Shown here: positions 45,335 to 53,357 of the stretch, piece after piece
Layout: every line of letters starts with the position of its first letter
Numbering within the stretch: position 1 is the first letter of the stretch
NCBI GenBank assembly: GCA_965247425.1
Contig: OZ252023.1
Coordinates: 5,394,001-5,458,000 of the forward strand
Reading direction: 5' to 3'
Source: CAZOZZ01 sp965247425
Lineage (GTDB): Bacteria > Acidobacteriota > Terriglobia > 20CM-2-55-15
Length of the DNA: 64,000 nucleotides
Position numbers and translations under genes: made by a program
The notes under the pieces: generated by a model
Seen by the model: only the letters and a program-made list of their open reading frames with translations
What the model was told of the DNA's origin: nothing
Databases searched by the model: none

Positions 45335-45931
45335 ATGAAGAAAGCATGGTGGATGGCAACACTGATCGTCCTTACCCTGGTGGCCTCTTCGGCATGGGCC
45401 CAGGAAGCTGGCGGCGTTATCAGCGCTGAAGCTGAAGAACATGTTGCCGAAGAGGAGCACGAAAGCCCTTACGCGGTGGTCTTTCGCTGGGTGAACTTCT
45501 TGATCCTTTTCGGGGGCCTGGGATATCTGATCCGGGAGCCGGCCGCCGAATTCTTCGAATCCCGCCGCCAGGCGATTCGAGCTGGCCTGGAGAGTGCCGA
45601 GAAAGCACAGGTGGATTCGACCAGGCAGCTCGCCGAAATCGAAGAACGCATTGCCCGTCTGTCCTCAGAAGTCGAACGCATTGGCGCTGAAGCCAGGAAA
45701 TCGGCCCAAACCGAACACCAGCGAATCGTCGCCGAAGCCAAGATGGAAGCGGACCGCGTCCTGGAGCAGTCCCGGCAGGAGCTCGAACGCCTGTCCAGGG
45801 AGTTCGGGCAGGAAATCCGGGCCCACGTCGCGGATCTGGTCATTGCCGGGGCTGAAAAGCGGTTAAGGAGCGAAGTTTCCGAGGACGACCAGAAACGGAT
45901 CATCCTCCGGTTTGGCAAAGACCTGAATTAA
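45335..45931 (+). CDS. atpF: ATP synthase F0 subunit b
   Basis: The 198-residue protein has an N-terminal signal-peptide-like segment (WWMATLIVLTLVASSAWAQE) and an acidic stretch. The usual b-subunit membrane helix (VVFRWVNFLILFGGLGYLI) and a long coiled coil ending DLVIAGAEKRLRSEVSEDDQKRIILRF follow. An N-terminal extension of this kind is seen in some deltaproteobacterial and acidobacterial b subunits. It connects F1 to F0 as part of the stator. Confidence 0.92.
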   Translation: MKKAWWMATLIVLTLVASSAWAQEAGGVISAEAEEHVAEEEHESPYAVVFRWVNFLILFGGLGYLIREPAAEFFESRRQAIRAGLESAEKAQVDSTRQLAEIEERIARLSSEVERIGAEARKSAQTEHQRIVAEAKMEADRVLEQSRQELERLSREFGQEIRAHVADLVIAGAEKRLRSEVSEDDQKRIILRFGKDLN

Positions 45932-45933
45932 CT

Positions 45934-46491
45934 ATGACTGTAGTAGCTGGTAGGTATGCGCGCGCGCTTGTAGCTGGTAGGTATGCGCGCGCGCTTATAG
46001 AGGCCCTGTCGCCGGAAAGTACCCAGGCCGGTCTCGATCAATTGCGCCGTTTTGCAGTTTTGCTCGAAGATGAGCCGGACAGTCGCACCTTATTGATGAA
46101 TCCGGTGATACCAGCTGAAGCCAGGGACCGATTTCTGGACACGATCGGCCGGGTTCTCGGTCTCGACCGGAGGGTCCGGAAACTCTTGCTCTTGCTTGTC
46201 GACCGTCGTCGCCTCAACATCCTCGACGATTTGACCGAGGCATACCAGAAACTGCTGGACGAACGAAACGGCATTGTCCGCGCGGAAGTGGCTTCCGCCT
46301 CATTGTTGACCGAATCCGAGCGCCGCGAGCTGGCGGAAAGGCTTGGCAAGACCACGGGTAAACGCGTCGAAATGGACGTCGAGCAAGATCCTTCACTGAT
46401 CGGAGGTCTGGTCGTCCGCATTGGCAGCACCGTCTACGACGGATCCCTCCGACAGCAATTGCGCGGCTTCAAGGAGCGCCTGACCCACTGA
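45934..46491 (+). CDS. atpH: ATP synthase F1 subunit delta
   Basis: The 185-residue OSCP/delta subunit has the usual start VAGRYARAL and later LLLLVDRRRLNILDDLTEAYQKLLDERNGIVRAEV and the C-terminal DPSLIGGLVVRIGSTVYDGSLRQQLRGFKERL. It joins the b stalk to the alpha3beta3 head. A perfect 27-bp tandem duplication doubles the segment VAGRYARAL at residues 4-21 without breaking the frame. The native protein would have about 176 residues. It is 2 bases after the atpF stop. Confidence 0.94.
   Translation: MTVVAGRYARALVAGRYARALIEALSPESTQAGLDQLRRFAVLLEDEPDSRTLLMNPVIPAEARDRFLDTIGRVLGLDRRVRKLLLLLVDRRRLNILDDLTEAYQKLLDERNGIVRAEVASASLLTESERRELAERLGKTTGKRVEMDVEQDPSLIGGLVVRIGSTVYDGSLRQQLRGFKERLTH
45943..45996 (+). 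repeat. 27-bp perfect tandem duplication inside atpH
   Basis: The unit begins GTAGCTGGTAGGTATG and ends GCGCGCGCTT. It occurs exactly twice (45943-45969 and 45970-45996) and encodes VAGRYARAL each time. The run of GC dinucleotides in the unit may favour slippage. The N-terminal helix of delta that contacts alpha is the affected part. Confidence 0.95.
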
Positions 46492-46539
46492 GGCCGCTCA
46501 CGTCATTCTGAATTGATACTTTGAATCAGGTGGAACAAC

Positions 46540-48063
46540 ATGGAAATCAGAGCAGAAGAGATCAGTAAGATCATACGCGAACAGATCGAAGAGTACCGCC
46601 CGGCGCTTGAGATCAGCGAAGTCGGCAGTGTGATCTCCGTCGGTGACGGCATCGCACGCGTTTACGGTCTCGAAAAAGCCATGGCCGGGGAGTTGTTGGA
46701 ATTCCCTCACGGTGTGATGGGCCTGACGTTGAACCTGGAAGAGGCGCAGGTCGGCGTGGTCCTGCTTGGTGAGTATGCCAAGATTCGTGAAGGTGACCAG
46801 GTCAAGCGTACCGGACGCATCATGGAAGTGCCTGTAGGTGATAGCGTCGTCGGTCGGGTGGTCAACGCATTGGCCCAGCCGATCGACGGGAAAGGCGCCA
46901 TCACGTCCGACGAGTTTGCGCCGATCGAACGTATCGCGCCCGGCGTCGTGGATCGACAACCCGTGAAGGAACCCCTGCAAACGGGCCTGAAACCTATCGA
47001 TGCCATGATCCCGATCGGCCGGGGCCAACGCGAACTCCTCATTGGCGATCGCCAGACAGGAAAAACCGCCGTCGCAATCGATGCGATCATCAACCAAAAG
47101 GGCAAGGACGTCATCTGTATATACGTCGCGATCGGGCAGAAACGATCGACGGTCGCGCAGGTGGTCAAGACGCTTGAAGAAGCGGGGGCGATGGACTATT
47201 CGATCGTTGTGTCCGCCTCGGCCAGCGATCCGGCCCCGATGCAGTTTCTCGCGCCCTACTCCGGGTGCGCCCTGGGTGAATATTTTCGAGACAATGGTCG
47301 CCATGTCCTTTGCGTCTACGACGACTTGTCCAAGCACGCGGCCGCTTACCGCGAAATTTCTCTACTGCTTCGCCGTCCCCCGGGCCGCGAAGCTTATCCG
47401 GGCGACGTCTTCTATCTTCACTCCCGGCTGCTCGAACGGGCGTCCAAGCTGAGCGAGGAAAACGGCGGCGGTTCGCTCACGGCGCTCCCGATCATCGAAA
47501 CCCAGGCAGGCGACGTTTCCGCCTACATCCCGACCAATGTTATTTCGATCACCGATGGACAGATTTACCTCGAAGCCGACCTGTTCCACTCCGGCATCCG
47601 GCCGGCTGTCAACGTGGGATTGTCCGTGTCCCGTGTCGGGGGGAGTGCCCAGATCAAGGCGATGCGCCAGGTGGCTGGAACTCTACGTCTGGATCTTGCC
47701 CAGTTCCGGGAACTTGCCGCTTTTGCGCAGTTCGGGTCCGATCTCGACAAAGCCACCCAGGCGCAGCTCGCCCGCGGCCAGCGCTTGACCGAAATTTTGA
47801 AACAAGATCAATACGTGCCACTCGACGTAGCCAAGCAGGTGGCGCTCATCTATGCCGGAACGAACGGGTTCCTCGACGACCTGGAAGTGGCGGATCTCGG
47901 CGCATTCGAGGCGGAGCTGTATCGCTTTCTCGACACCGGCAAGCCTGAACTTCTCTCCAGCATCGCCGAACGCAAGGTTATCGATGACGAATTGAAGAGC
48001 GAACTCGAAAGCGCTCTAAACCAGGCCAAGGAAAAGTTCCTCCAGGACCGGGCGGCGTCATAG
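46540..48063 (+). CDS. atpA: ATP synthase F1 subunit alpha
   Basis: The 507-residue protein has the N-terminal beta barrel (VISVGDGIARVYGLEKAMAGELLEFPHG) and the Walker A variant GDRQTGKTAVAID. The alpha-specific VGLSVSRVGGSAQIKAMRQVAGTLRLDLAQFREL follows. It forms the non-catalytic nucleotide sites of F1. The length is normal. The stop is followed directly by the atpG ATG. Confidence 0.98.
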   Translation: MEIRAEEISKIIREQIEEYRPALEISEVGSVISVGDGIARVYGLEKAMAGELLEFPHGVMGLTLNLEEAQVGVVLLGEYAKIREGDQVKRTGRIMEVPVGDSVVGRVVNALAQPIDGKGAITSDEFAPIERIAPGVVDRQPVKEPLQTGLKPIDAMIPIGRGQRELLIGDRQTGKTAVAIDAIINQKGKDVICIYVAIGQKRSTVAQVVKTLEEAGAMDYSIVVSASASDPAPMQFLAPYSGCALGEYFRDNGRHVLCVYDDLSKHAAAYREISLLLRRPPGREAYPGDVFYLHSRLLERASKLSEENGGGSLTALPIIETQAGDVSAYIPTNVISITDGQIYLEADLFHSGIRPAVNVGLSVSRVGGSAQIKAMRQVAGTLRLDLAQFRELAAFAQFGSDLDKATQAQLARGQRLTEILKQDQYVPLDVAKQVALIYAGTNGFLDDLEVADLGAFEAELYRFLDTGKPELLSSIAERKVIDDELKSELESALNQAKEKFLQDRAAS

Positions 48064-48915
48064 ATGGCAAACCTCCTTGACATCCGCCGGAGGATCCGCT
48101 CGGTCAAGAATACCCAGCAGATCACGAAGGCGATGAAGACTGTCTCGGCCGCGAAGCTCCGACGAGCGCAGGACCGCATGTTTGCCGCCCGTCCATATGC
48201 AGACCAGTTGCGAACCACTCTCGGAAACCTGTCGGCACGGATCGAAGGCCTTCGCCATCCCCTTCTAGAGGTACGGCCCGAGGCACGTATCCTCATGGTC
48301 GTCGTCACGGCAGACCGTGGCCTCTGCGGGGCGTTCAACTCCAACATTTCCCGGGCGGCCCAGGAGTTCCTCAAGACGAACAAAGAAAAGAGCGCGTCGT
48401 TGATGGCCGTCGGCAGGAAGGGCCGGGACTATTTCCGCTCGCGTGGCGCGACCATTGCCGAAGAACACCTGGGCATTTTCGCCAAACTGAACTTTGAACA
48501 CGCCCGCACCATCGGGCAGCGAATCGTCGAACTCTACAGCGGTGCCGAAACCGACGCCGTCTATCTGGCCTACAACGAGTTTAAGTCCGTCCTCCAGCAA
48601 CGGATCGTGATCGAGCGGCTGCTGCCGCTCGGCAGTGATGCGCTCGACGTCGACGATTCCCGCGTCGACTACATCTACGAGCAAGCGCCGCAGCAGATCT
48701 TCAATCGGCTGCTTCCGCAGTACGTCGATGTCCAGGTCCATCGAGCGCTGCTCGAATCGGCGGCATCCGAGCACGGTGCGCGGATGACAGCCATGGATAC
48801 GGCATCACGAAACGCCGGTGAAATGATCGATACTTTGACGCTGAACATGAATCGCATCCGGCAGGCGGCTATCACCAGAGAGCTCATCGAGGTCGTCAGC
48901 GGCGCCAGTGCCTAG
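48064..48915 (+). CDS. atpG: ATP synthase F1 subunit gamma
   Basis: The 283-residue rotor-shaft subunit has conserved N- and C-terminal coiled coils: RRRIRSVKNTQQITKAMKTVSAAKLRRAQ and ARMTAMDTASRNAGEMIDTLTLNMNRIRQAAITRELIEVVSGA. The middle Rossmann part contains VTADRGLCGAFNSNI. It starts immediately after the atpA stop. Confidence 0.98.
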   Translation: MANLLDIRRRIRSVKNTQQITKAMKTVSAAKLRRAQDRMFAARPYADQLRTTLGNLSARIEGLRHPLLEVRPEARILMVVVTADRGLCGAFNSNISRAAQEFLKTNKEKSASLMAVGRKGRDYFRSRGATIAEEHLGIFAKLNFEHARTIGQRIVELYSGAETDAVYLAYNEFKSVLQQRIVIERLLPLGSDALDVDDSRVDYIYEQAPQQIFNRLLPQYVDVQVHRALLESAASEHGARMTAMDTASRNAGEMIDTLTLNMNRIRQAAITRELIEVVSGASA

Positions 48916-48947
48916 CCAGTAGCCTGAAAACAAGGGAAAACAATCAC

Positions 48948-50366
48948 ATGGCCAATATCGGCAAAGTTCTCCAGATCATCGGTCCGGCCGTCGACCTCGC
49001 ATTCGACGAAGGGCAGCAGCCCTCGATCTTCAACGCCGTACGCGTGACGAGCGAAGGCTTCGATGTCCCGACACCGATCGACGTGATCCTCGAAGTCCAG
49101 CAACAGCTCGGTGAGGGACGTGTCCGGTGTGTTTCGATGCAGCCAACCGACGGCATGGTTCGCGGCATGCGCGCCGAAGATCAGGGCGGGCCTATCCAGG
49201 TGCCCGTCGGTCCGGAGACGCTGGGCCGGATCATGAACGTCATCGGCGAACCGGTCGACAAAGTGGGACCGATCAAGACGAGCCAGACGGCCCCCATTCA
49301 CAGGGAGGCGCCGGCGCTGACGGAACAGAATACAGACATGGAGATGTTCGAGACGGGGATCAAGGTTGTCGATCTGCTCGAACCATACCTTCGGGGCGGC
49401 AAGATCGGCTTGTTTGGCGGCGCCGGCGTGGGCAAGACCGTCATCATCATGGAGCTTATCAACAACATTGCCTCCAAGCATGGTGGAATCTCGGTCTTTG
49501 CCGGCGTGGGTGAGCGAACGCGCGAAGGTAACGACCTGTGGCTCGAGATGAAAGAATCCGGAGTCATCGACAAGACGGCCATGATATACGGGCAGATGAC
49601 CGAACCTCCCGGTGCGCGTGCCCGCGTTGCCCTGACCGGGCTGACCGCTGCCGAGTATTTCCGTGACGAAGAAGGCCAGGACGTGTTGCTGTTCATCGAC
49701 AACATCTTCCGTTTTACGCAGGCGGGTTCGGAAGTCTCGGCACTGCTTGGCCGTATGCCATCAGCGGTGGGTTATCAGCCGACCCTGGCATCGGAGATGG
49801 GCGAGTTGCAGGAACGCATTACGTCGACCCTGAAGGGCTCGATCACCTCGGTCCAGGCCATTTACGTTCCTGCCGACGACTACACCGACCCAGCCCCAGC
49901 CACGACGTTCGCCCACCTCGACGCCACGACGAACCTGTCACGATCGATTTCCGAACGGGGAATCTATCCGGCCGTCGATCCGCTGGCGTCGACCTCACGG
50001 ATCCTGGATCCCCGTATCGTGGGAGAGGAGCACTATTCGGTAGCCCGGGAGGTCAAAACGGTCCTCCAGAAGTACAAAGACCTTCAGGACATCATCGCGA
50101 TTCTCGGAATCGACGAGCTTTCCGAGGAAGACAAGCTTGCCGTAGCCCGCGCACGCAAGATTGAGCGCTTCCTGTCCCAGCCCTTTTTCGTGGCCGAGCA
50201 GTTTACCGGAATCCCCGGCAAGTACGTGAAGGTTGCTGACACGATCAAGAGCTTTAAGGAAATCGTGGACGGCCAGCATGACGACATTCCCGAGCAGGCC
50301 TTTTACATGGTTGGCACCATCGATGAAGTTCTGGAAAAGGCCAACGCTATGAAGACGGGGGCGTAA
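48948..50366 (+). CDS. atpD: ATP synthase F1 subunit beta (catalytic)
   Basis: The 472-residue protein has Walker A GGAGVGKTVIIMELI, catalytic Glu in GERTREGNDLWLEM, Walker B DVLLFIDNIFRF and the DELSEEDKL motif near the C terminus. It catalyses ATP synthesis and hydrolysis. Its TAA shares one base with the atpC start. Confidence 0.98.
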   Translation: MANIGKVLQIIGPAVDLAFDEGQQPSIFNAVRVTSEGFDVPTPIDVILEVQQQLGEGRVRCVSMQPTDGMVRGMRAEDQGGPIQVPVGPETLGRIMNVIGEPVDKVGPIKTSQTAPIHREAPALTEQNTDMEMFETGIKVVDLLEPYLRGGKIGLFGGAGVGKTVIIMELINNIASKHGGISVFAGVGERTREGNDLWLEMKESGVIDKTAMIYGQMTEPPGARARVALTGLTAAEYFRDEEGQDVLLFIDNIFRFTQAGSEVSALLGRMPSAVGYQPTLASEMGELQERITSTLKGSITSVQAIYVPADDYTDPAPATTFAHLDATTNLSRSISERGIYPAVDPLASTSRILDPRIVGEEHYSVAREVKTVLQKYKDLQDIIAILGIDELSEEDKLAVARARKIERFLSQPFFVAEQFTGIPGKYVKVADTIKSFKEIVDGQHDDIPEQAFYMVGTIDEVLEKANAMKTGA

Positions 50367-50776
50367 TGGGTGAAGAGCTTTTGGACCTGAGGGTAGTCAC
50401 GCCCGAACGGGCTCTCGTTCACGAAAAGGTGGACGAGGTCCAGGTGCCGGGCCTCGAGGGCTACCTGGGACTTCTGCCGGGCCACGCCCCGTTGTTTTCC
50501 CAGCTCACCATAGGCGAGCTTTCCTATCGTCAAGGCGGCGCTGAACATTCCATCGTCATCGCCGAAGGCTTCGTGGAGGTATTTGAAGACGAAGTCCGGG
50601 TCCTCGCCGATGTCGCCGAACCGTCAGCCGAAGTCGATGTGGAACGGGCAACCGAGGCCCGGAGACGCGCCGACGAACTCGTTTCGGGCGGAGGAGAAGA
50701 CGTCGACTATCCCCGCGCGCTGGCGGCGCTGAAGAGAGCCGACGTCCGGCTCCGAGTGGGGGGACCGGGCCAATAG
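50366..50776 (+). CDS. atpC: ATP synthase F1 subunit epsilon
   Basis: The 136-residue protein has the epsilon beta-sandwich (LDLRVVTPERALVHEKVDEVQVPGLEGYLGLLPGHAPLFSQL) and the short helical C terminus (RRRADELVSGG through ALKRADVRLRV). It is the central-stalk regulatory subunit and the last gene of the operon. A CCAGTGGTCAG repeat follows at about 50787. Confidence 0.95.
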   Translation: MGEELLDLRVVTPERALVHEKVDEVQVPGLEGYLGLLPGHAPLFSQLTIGELSYRQGGAEHSIVIAEGFVEVFEDEVRVLADVAEPSAEVDVERATEARRRADELVSGGGEDVDYPRALAALKRADVRLRVGGPGQ

Positions 50777-50808
50777 CGGTCGGTAGCCAGTGGTCAGGGT
50801 CCTGCTGA

Positions 50809-51423
50809 TCAAGGGGGACAATCCCGGACTTCGGCCTTCGGATCAACTTTGGCGCAAATTCCCAATCCTTTGCTCTGAAATCCCACCTCGTGGCTCGATA
50901 CGAAGACCCCATTTCCACCAAAAGCCCCGACAGTAACGAATCTCCCTTCCGTTGTCCGATCGTACGTCCAGGTGTGGCCCCTGTTGAGAAGCTGATCACC
51001 CGTAGCAGCGAAGTGAAAGAACAACATCAACACCACCTCGACGGCTGAAGCCAAATAAAGGCCCCGCTCCTTCAAATCATCCGCGTGGTAGATGGGCCTG
51101 CCGATACTGTCGGCGATGACATTCATTTCGATCGAGTGCCAGCCGGGTTCGCAGACGCTCTCGCCGAACGCCTCTCCGAGATACCAGGGGTGGTCGTAGA
51201 ACGACGGCGGCTTGGCGGAATCCACCCCCACCACACGTCTGAGACCCAGAACAGAAAGATCCGAGTTGTCGCGAGGGGTCGGAAAAGAAAAGAAGCCCGG
51301 CCTTGTTACTACATCAGTAGTGTCAAGACTTTGCTCCTCCGAGTGGTCGAACCGGTTCGAAATGCCGAGCGCTCGAAAGCACTGGGTGACGTCTTGGGGT
51401 GAAATAGTGACTGCCGGTATCAT
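50809..51423 (-). CDS. Hypothetical protein
   Basis: I do not recognise this 204-residue protein. It contains GVDSAKPPSFYDHPWYLGEAFGE, an amphipathic-to-hydrophobic helix (LYLASAVEVVLMLFFHFAATG) and a C-terminal beta-rich part (RGHTWTYDRTTEGRFVTVGAFGGNGVFV). Its ATG overlaps the stop of the upstream VWFA-like gene (ATGA), so they are translationally coupled. No signal peptide is apparent. The coupling suggests either a functional pair or a once longer gene that has been remodelled. Confidence 0.6.
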   Translation of the reverse strand: MIPAVTISPQDVTQCFRALGISNRFDHSEEQSLDTTDVVTRPGFFSFPTPRDNSDLSVLGLRRVVGVDSAKPPSFYDHPWYLGEAFGESVCEPGWHSIEMNVIADSIGRPIYHADDLKERGLYLASAVEVVLMLFFHFAATGDQLLNRGHTWTYDRTTEGRFVTVGAFGGNGVFVSSHEVGFQSKGLGICAKVDPKAEVRDCPP

Positions 51424-51929
51424 GCCGAGCCCGATGTCGGGCCGGACACCTGCCCAACAGGGTTGCTGGAGTCGATTACCAGAACAAGTTGAAACGGTCG
51501 GGAAGTCGCCTCAAACCCGACGATCTCGTGGGTCGCGCCTTCTTCGAGAAGGATGAAATCGTCCGGACTCAACCCGTGAAAATCTCGGCCTTCCGGTCCT
51601 AGGAGCCTGCGCGGCAGAAGGGATCGTAGCGAGAAAGCAGGGAATCGAGGACAGATTTTCTCGATTTTGAGGCGAATAGTGGTTCTATTCAACGAAAAAT
51701 CGGGGAAATATGGACCGATTCTACTGCTTTCGCAGTAGATCTCTTCTGCCGCGCAGGCTCCTAGCGCCGAGACATTTACCGGGACGAGGTCCACCCGGAT
51801 CTTGAGCTGTCCAGCCGACCCCGCCGGCAAAGCCCCGACAAAAACAAAAAGCAAACAAACTAAGATCGTTGCGGTCGAGCCGAAAAGCTTGCCGCGCCAA
51901 GCCCCAAGCCCCATCCTTCGATTCACCAT
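51420..51929 (-). CDS. Short VWFA-related acidobacterial protein with an in-frame palindromic insertion
   Basis: The 169-residue product begins with an N-terminal signal peptide (TILVCLLFVFVGALPAGSAG). The pattern LKIRVDLVPVNVSALG, then PEGRDFHGLSPDDFILLEEG, then VIDSSN follows. This is the start of the VWFA-related domain known from Acidobacteria, where proteins run to about 300 residues. The gene stops soon after the first VWA strand, so the domain is truncated. Between SALG and PEGRD lie 54 extra residues encoded by a 162-bp mini-element. Removing them restores the family sequence exactly. Whether the protein functions is doubtful. Confidence 0.6.
   Translation of the reverse strand: MVNRRMGLGAWRGKLFGSTATILVCLLFVFVGALPAGSAGQLKIRVDLVPVNVSALGACAAEEIYCESSRIGPYFPDFSLNRTTIRLKIEKICPRFPAFSLRSLLPRRLLGPEGRDFHGLSPDDFILLEEGATHEIVGFEATSRPFQLVLVIDSSNPVGQVSGPTSGSA
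51599..51764. mobile_element. MITE-like palindromic element inserted in frame in a coding sequence
   Basis: Perfect 22-bp inverted repeats lie at 51599-51620 and 51743-51764; the arm starts CTAGGAGCCTGCGCGGC and ends AGAAG. The outermost CTAG on each side is consistent with a 4-bp target duplication, so insertion added 162 bp (54 codons, no stop in the gene frame). Internal hairpins are GAATAG/CTATTC (51674-51690) and CTACTGC/GCAGTAG (51721-51738). It has no transposase and would be mobilised in trans. I noticed no second copy in the window. Confidence 0.85.
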
Positions 51930-52052
51930 AAATGACCGTAACTCACACTAACGCAGGGGTTTGCAGTTTGACACCTGTAGGTCCCTGTGATAGCTTTAAA
52001 CACTAACTTCCCGTCGAGACGCCAACGAATCTTCGTATAATAAGAGCTGAAA

Positions 52053-53357
52053 ATGTCGACGCTTGCAAGTTCTTCAATTCTTACGACCGACGATGTCCAC
52101 CGAAGAGTGTTGGACAACGGAATGGTGCTGCTGGCCAGGGAAACTCATTCCTCGCCTACCGTCAGCTGCATGATCTGGTATCGGGTCGGTGCCCGCAACG
52201 AAGCCTCTGGCCAGACCGGTCGATCGCACTTTCTGGAGCACATGTTGTTTAAGGGTACGGAGAAGCTCGGGAAGGGGGATATCGATTTACTTACCCTCAA
52301 GCATGGTGGTAACAACAACGCCTTTACTTCTTATGACTTCACGGCCTACTACTTCAATTTTGCCGCCGACCGCTGGAAGAAGGCTCTGGAGATAGAGTCT
52401 GATCGGATGTCGAACACGGTCTTTGATCCCGTCGAGTTCGAATCGGAGAAGAAGGTCGTCATCGAGGAATTGAAAACCGGGCTGGACCAACCCTGGGGAC
52501 TGCTGACGCAGGAACTGCAAGCGACGGCCTACAGCCGGCACGCGTATAGAAATCCTGTCGTTGGATGGCTCCAGGATCTCGAGGCCACGACCCGCGAAGG
52601 AATGGAGGCCTATTACCGGCGGCATTATCATCCTGCCAACGCCACGCTGGTGCTTGTCGGAGATTTCGACGTGGATCAGGCCCTGGATCACGCCGAGGAG
52701 GCCTTTGGGGCGATCCCGGCCGGCTTACCACCCGACCCGGTGGAAATAACTGAACCGGAACAGGTGGGAGAAAAGAGAATCACCCTACGATGGCGATCCG
52801 ACGTCCCCAGGCTCGCCATCGCCTACCACGCGCCACGCATCGGGCATGAAGACTCGTTTCCGCTTCAGGTTCTGACGGTCATCTTGACCGAGGGCAAATC
52901 GTCCCGGTTCTATCAGCGACTTGTCGAGAATGAACAGTCCGCAACATTTGTCGGCGCCGACTACGGCGAGTCGCAGGACCCGACGCTCTTCCACATCCGG
53001 TGTGAGAGTCGCGGAGACCATGAACCTGCCGAGATCGAGGCCAGCATTTTCGATGAACTTCACGGCATCGGCGTCGACGGAGTGAGCGAGCACGAACTGG
53101 AACGCGCAAAGCATCAGATCGAAGCCCACTTCGTACTTTCGAAGGAACGGACGCTGGACCAGGCGATACTTCTGGGTCAAATCGAGACTTTGTGCGGTCT
53201 GGAGTACGTGGACACCTACCTGTCCCGAATTGCGGCTGTGGACTCAGCCCGGGTCGCCGACGTTTGCCGGCGCTACCTGATCGAGAAAAACCGGACCGTG
53301 GCATGGATGCTCCAGGAAGACGTGCAAGAGGAAGACGTGCAAGGGAAAGAACATTGA
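52053..53357 (+). CDS. M16-family zinc peptidase (catalytic subunit)
   Basis: The 434-residue protein has the inverted zinc motif HFLEH at residues 59-63 (GRSHFLEHMLFKGTEK), the following NNAFTSYDFTAYYF, and the C-terminal M16 domain with RLAIAYHAP and ILTEGKSSRFYQRLVE. It is similar to mitochondrial processing peptidase beta and PqqL-type enzymes. It is followed by a second M16 gene that lacks the zinc motif, giving a typical A/B heterodimer. Near the C terminus a 15-bp tandem duplication encodes QEDVQ and EEDVQ in succession. Confidence 0.93.
   Translation: MSTLASSSILTTDDVHRRVLDNGMVLLARETHSSPTVSCMIWYRVGARNEASGQTGRSHFLEHMLFKGTEKLGKGDIDLLTLKHGGNNNAFTSYDFTAYYFNFAADRWKKALEIESDRMSNTVFDPVEFESEKKVVIEELKTGLDQPWGLLTQELQATAYSRHAYRNPVVGWLQDLEATTREGMEAYYRRHYHPANATLVLVGDFDVDQALDHAEEAFGAIPAGLPPDPVEITEPEQVGEKRITLRWRSDVPRLAIAYHAPRIGHEDSFPLQVLTVILTEGKSSRFYQRLVENEQSATFVGADYGESQDPTLFHIRCESRGDHEPAEIEASIFDELHGIGVDGVSEHELERAKHQIEAHFVLSKERTLDQAILLGQIETLCGLEYVDTYLSRIAAVDSARVADVCRRYLIEKNRTVAWMLQEDVQEEDVQGKEH
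53314..53343 (+). repeat. 15-bp perfect tandem duplication at the 3' end of the M16 gene
   Basis: AGGAAGACGTGCAAG occurs twice (53314-53328 and 53329-53343), adding five residues in frame just before the stop. Confidence 0.9.
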
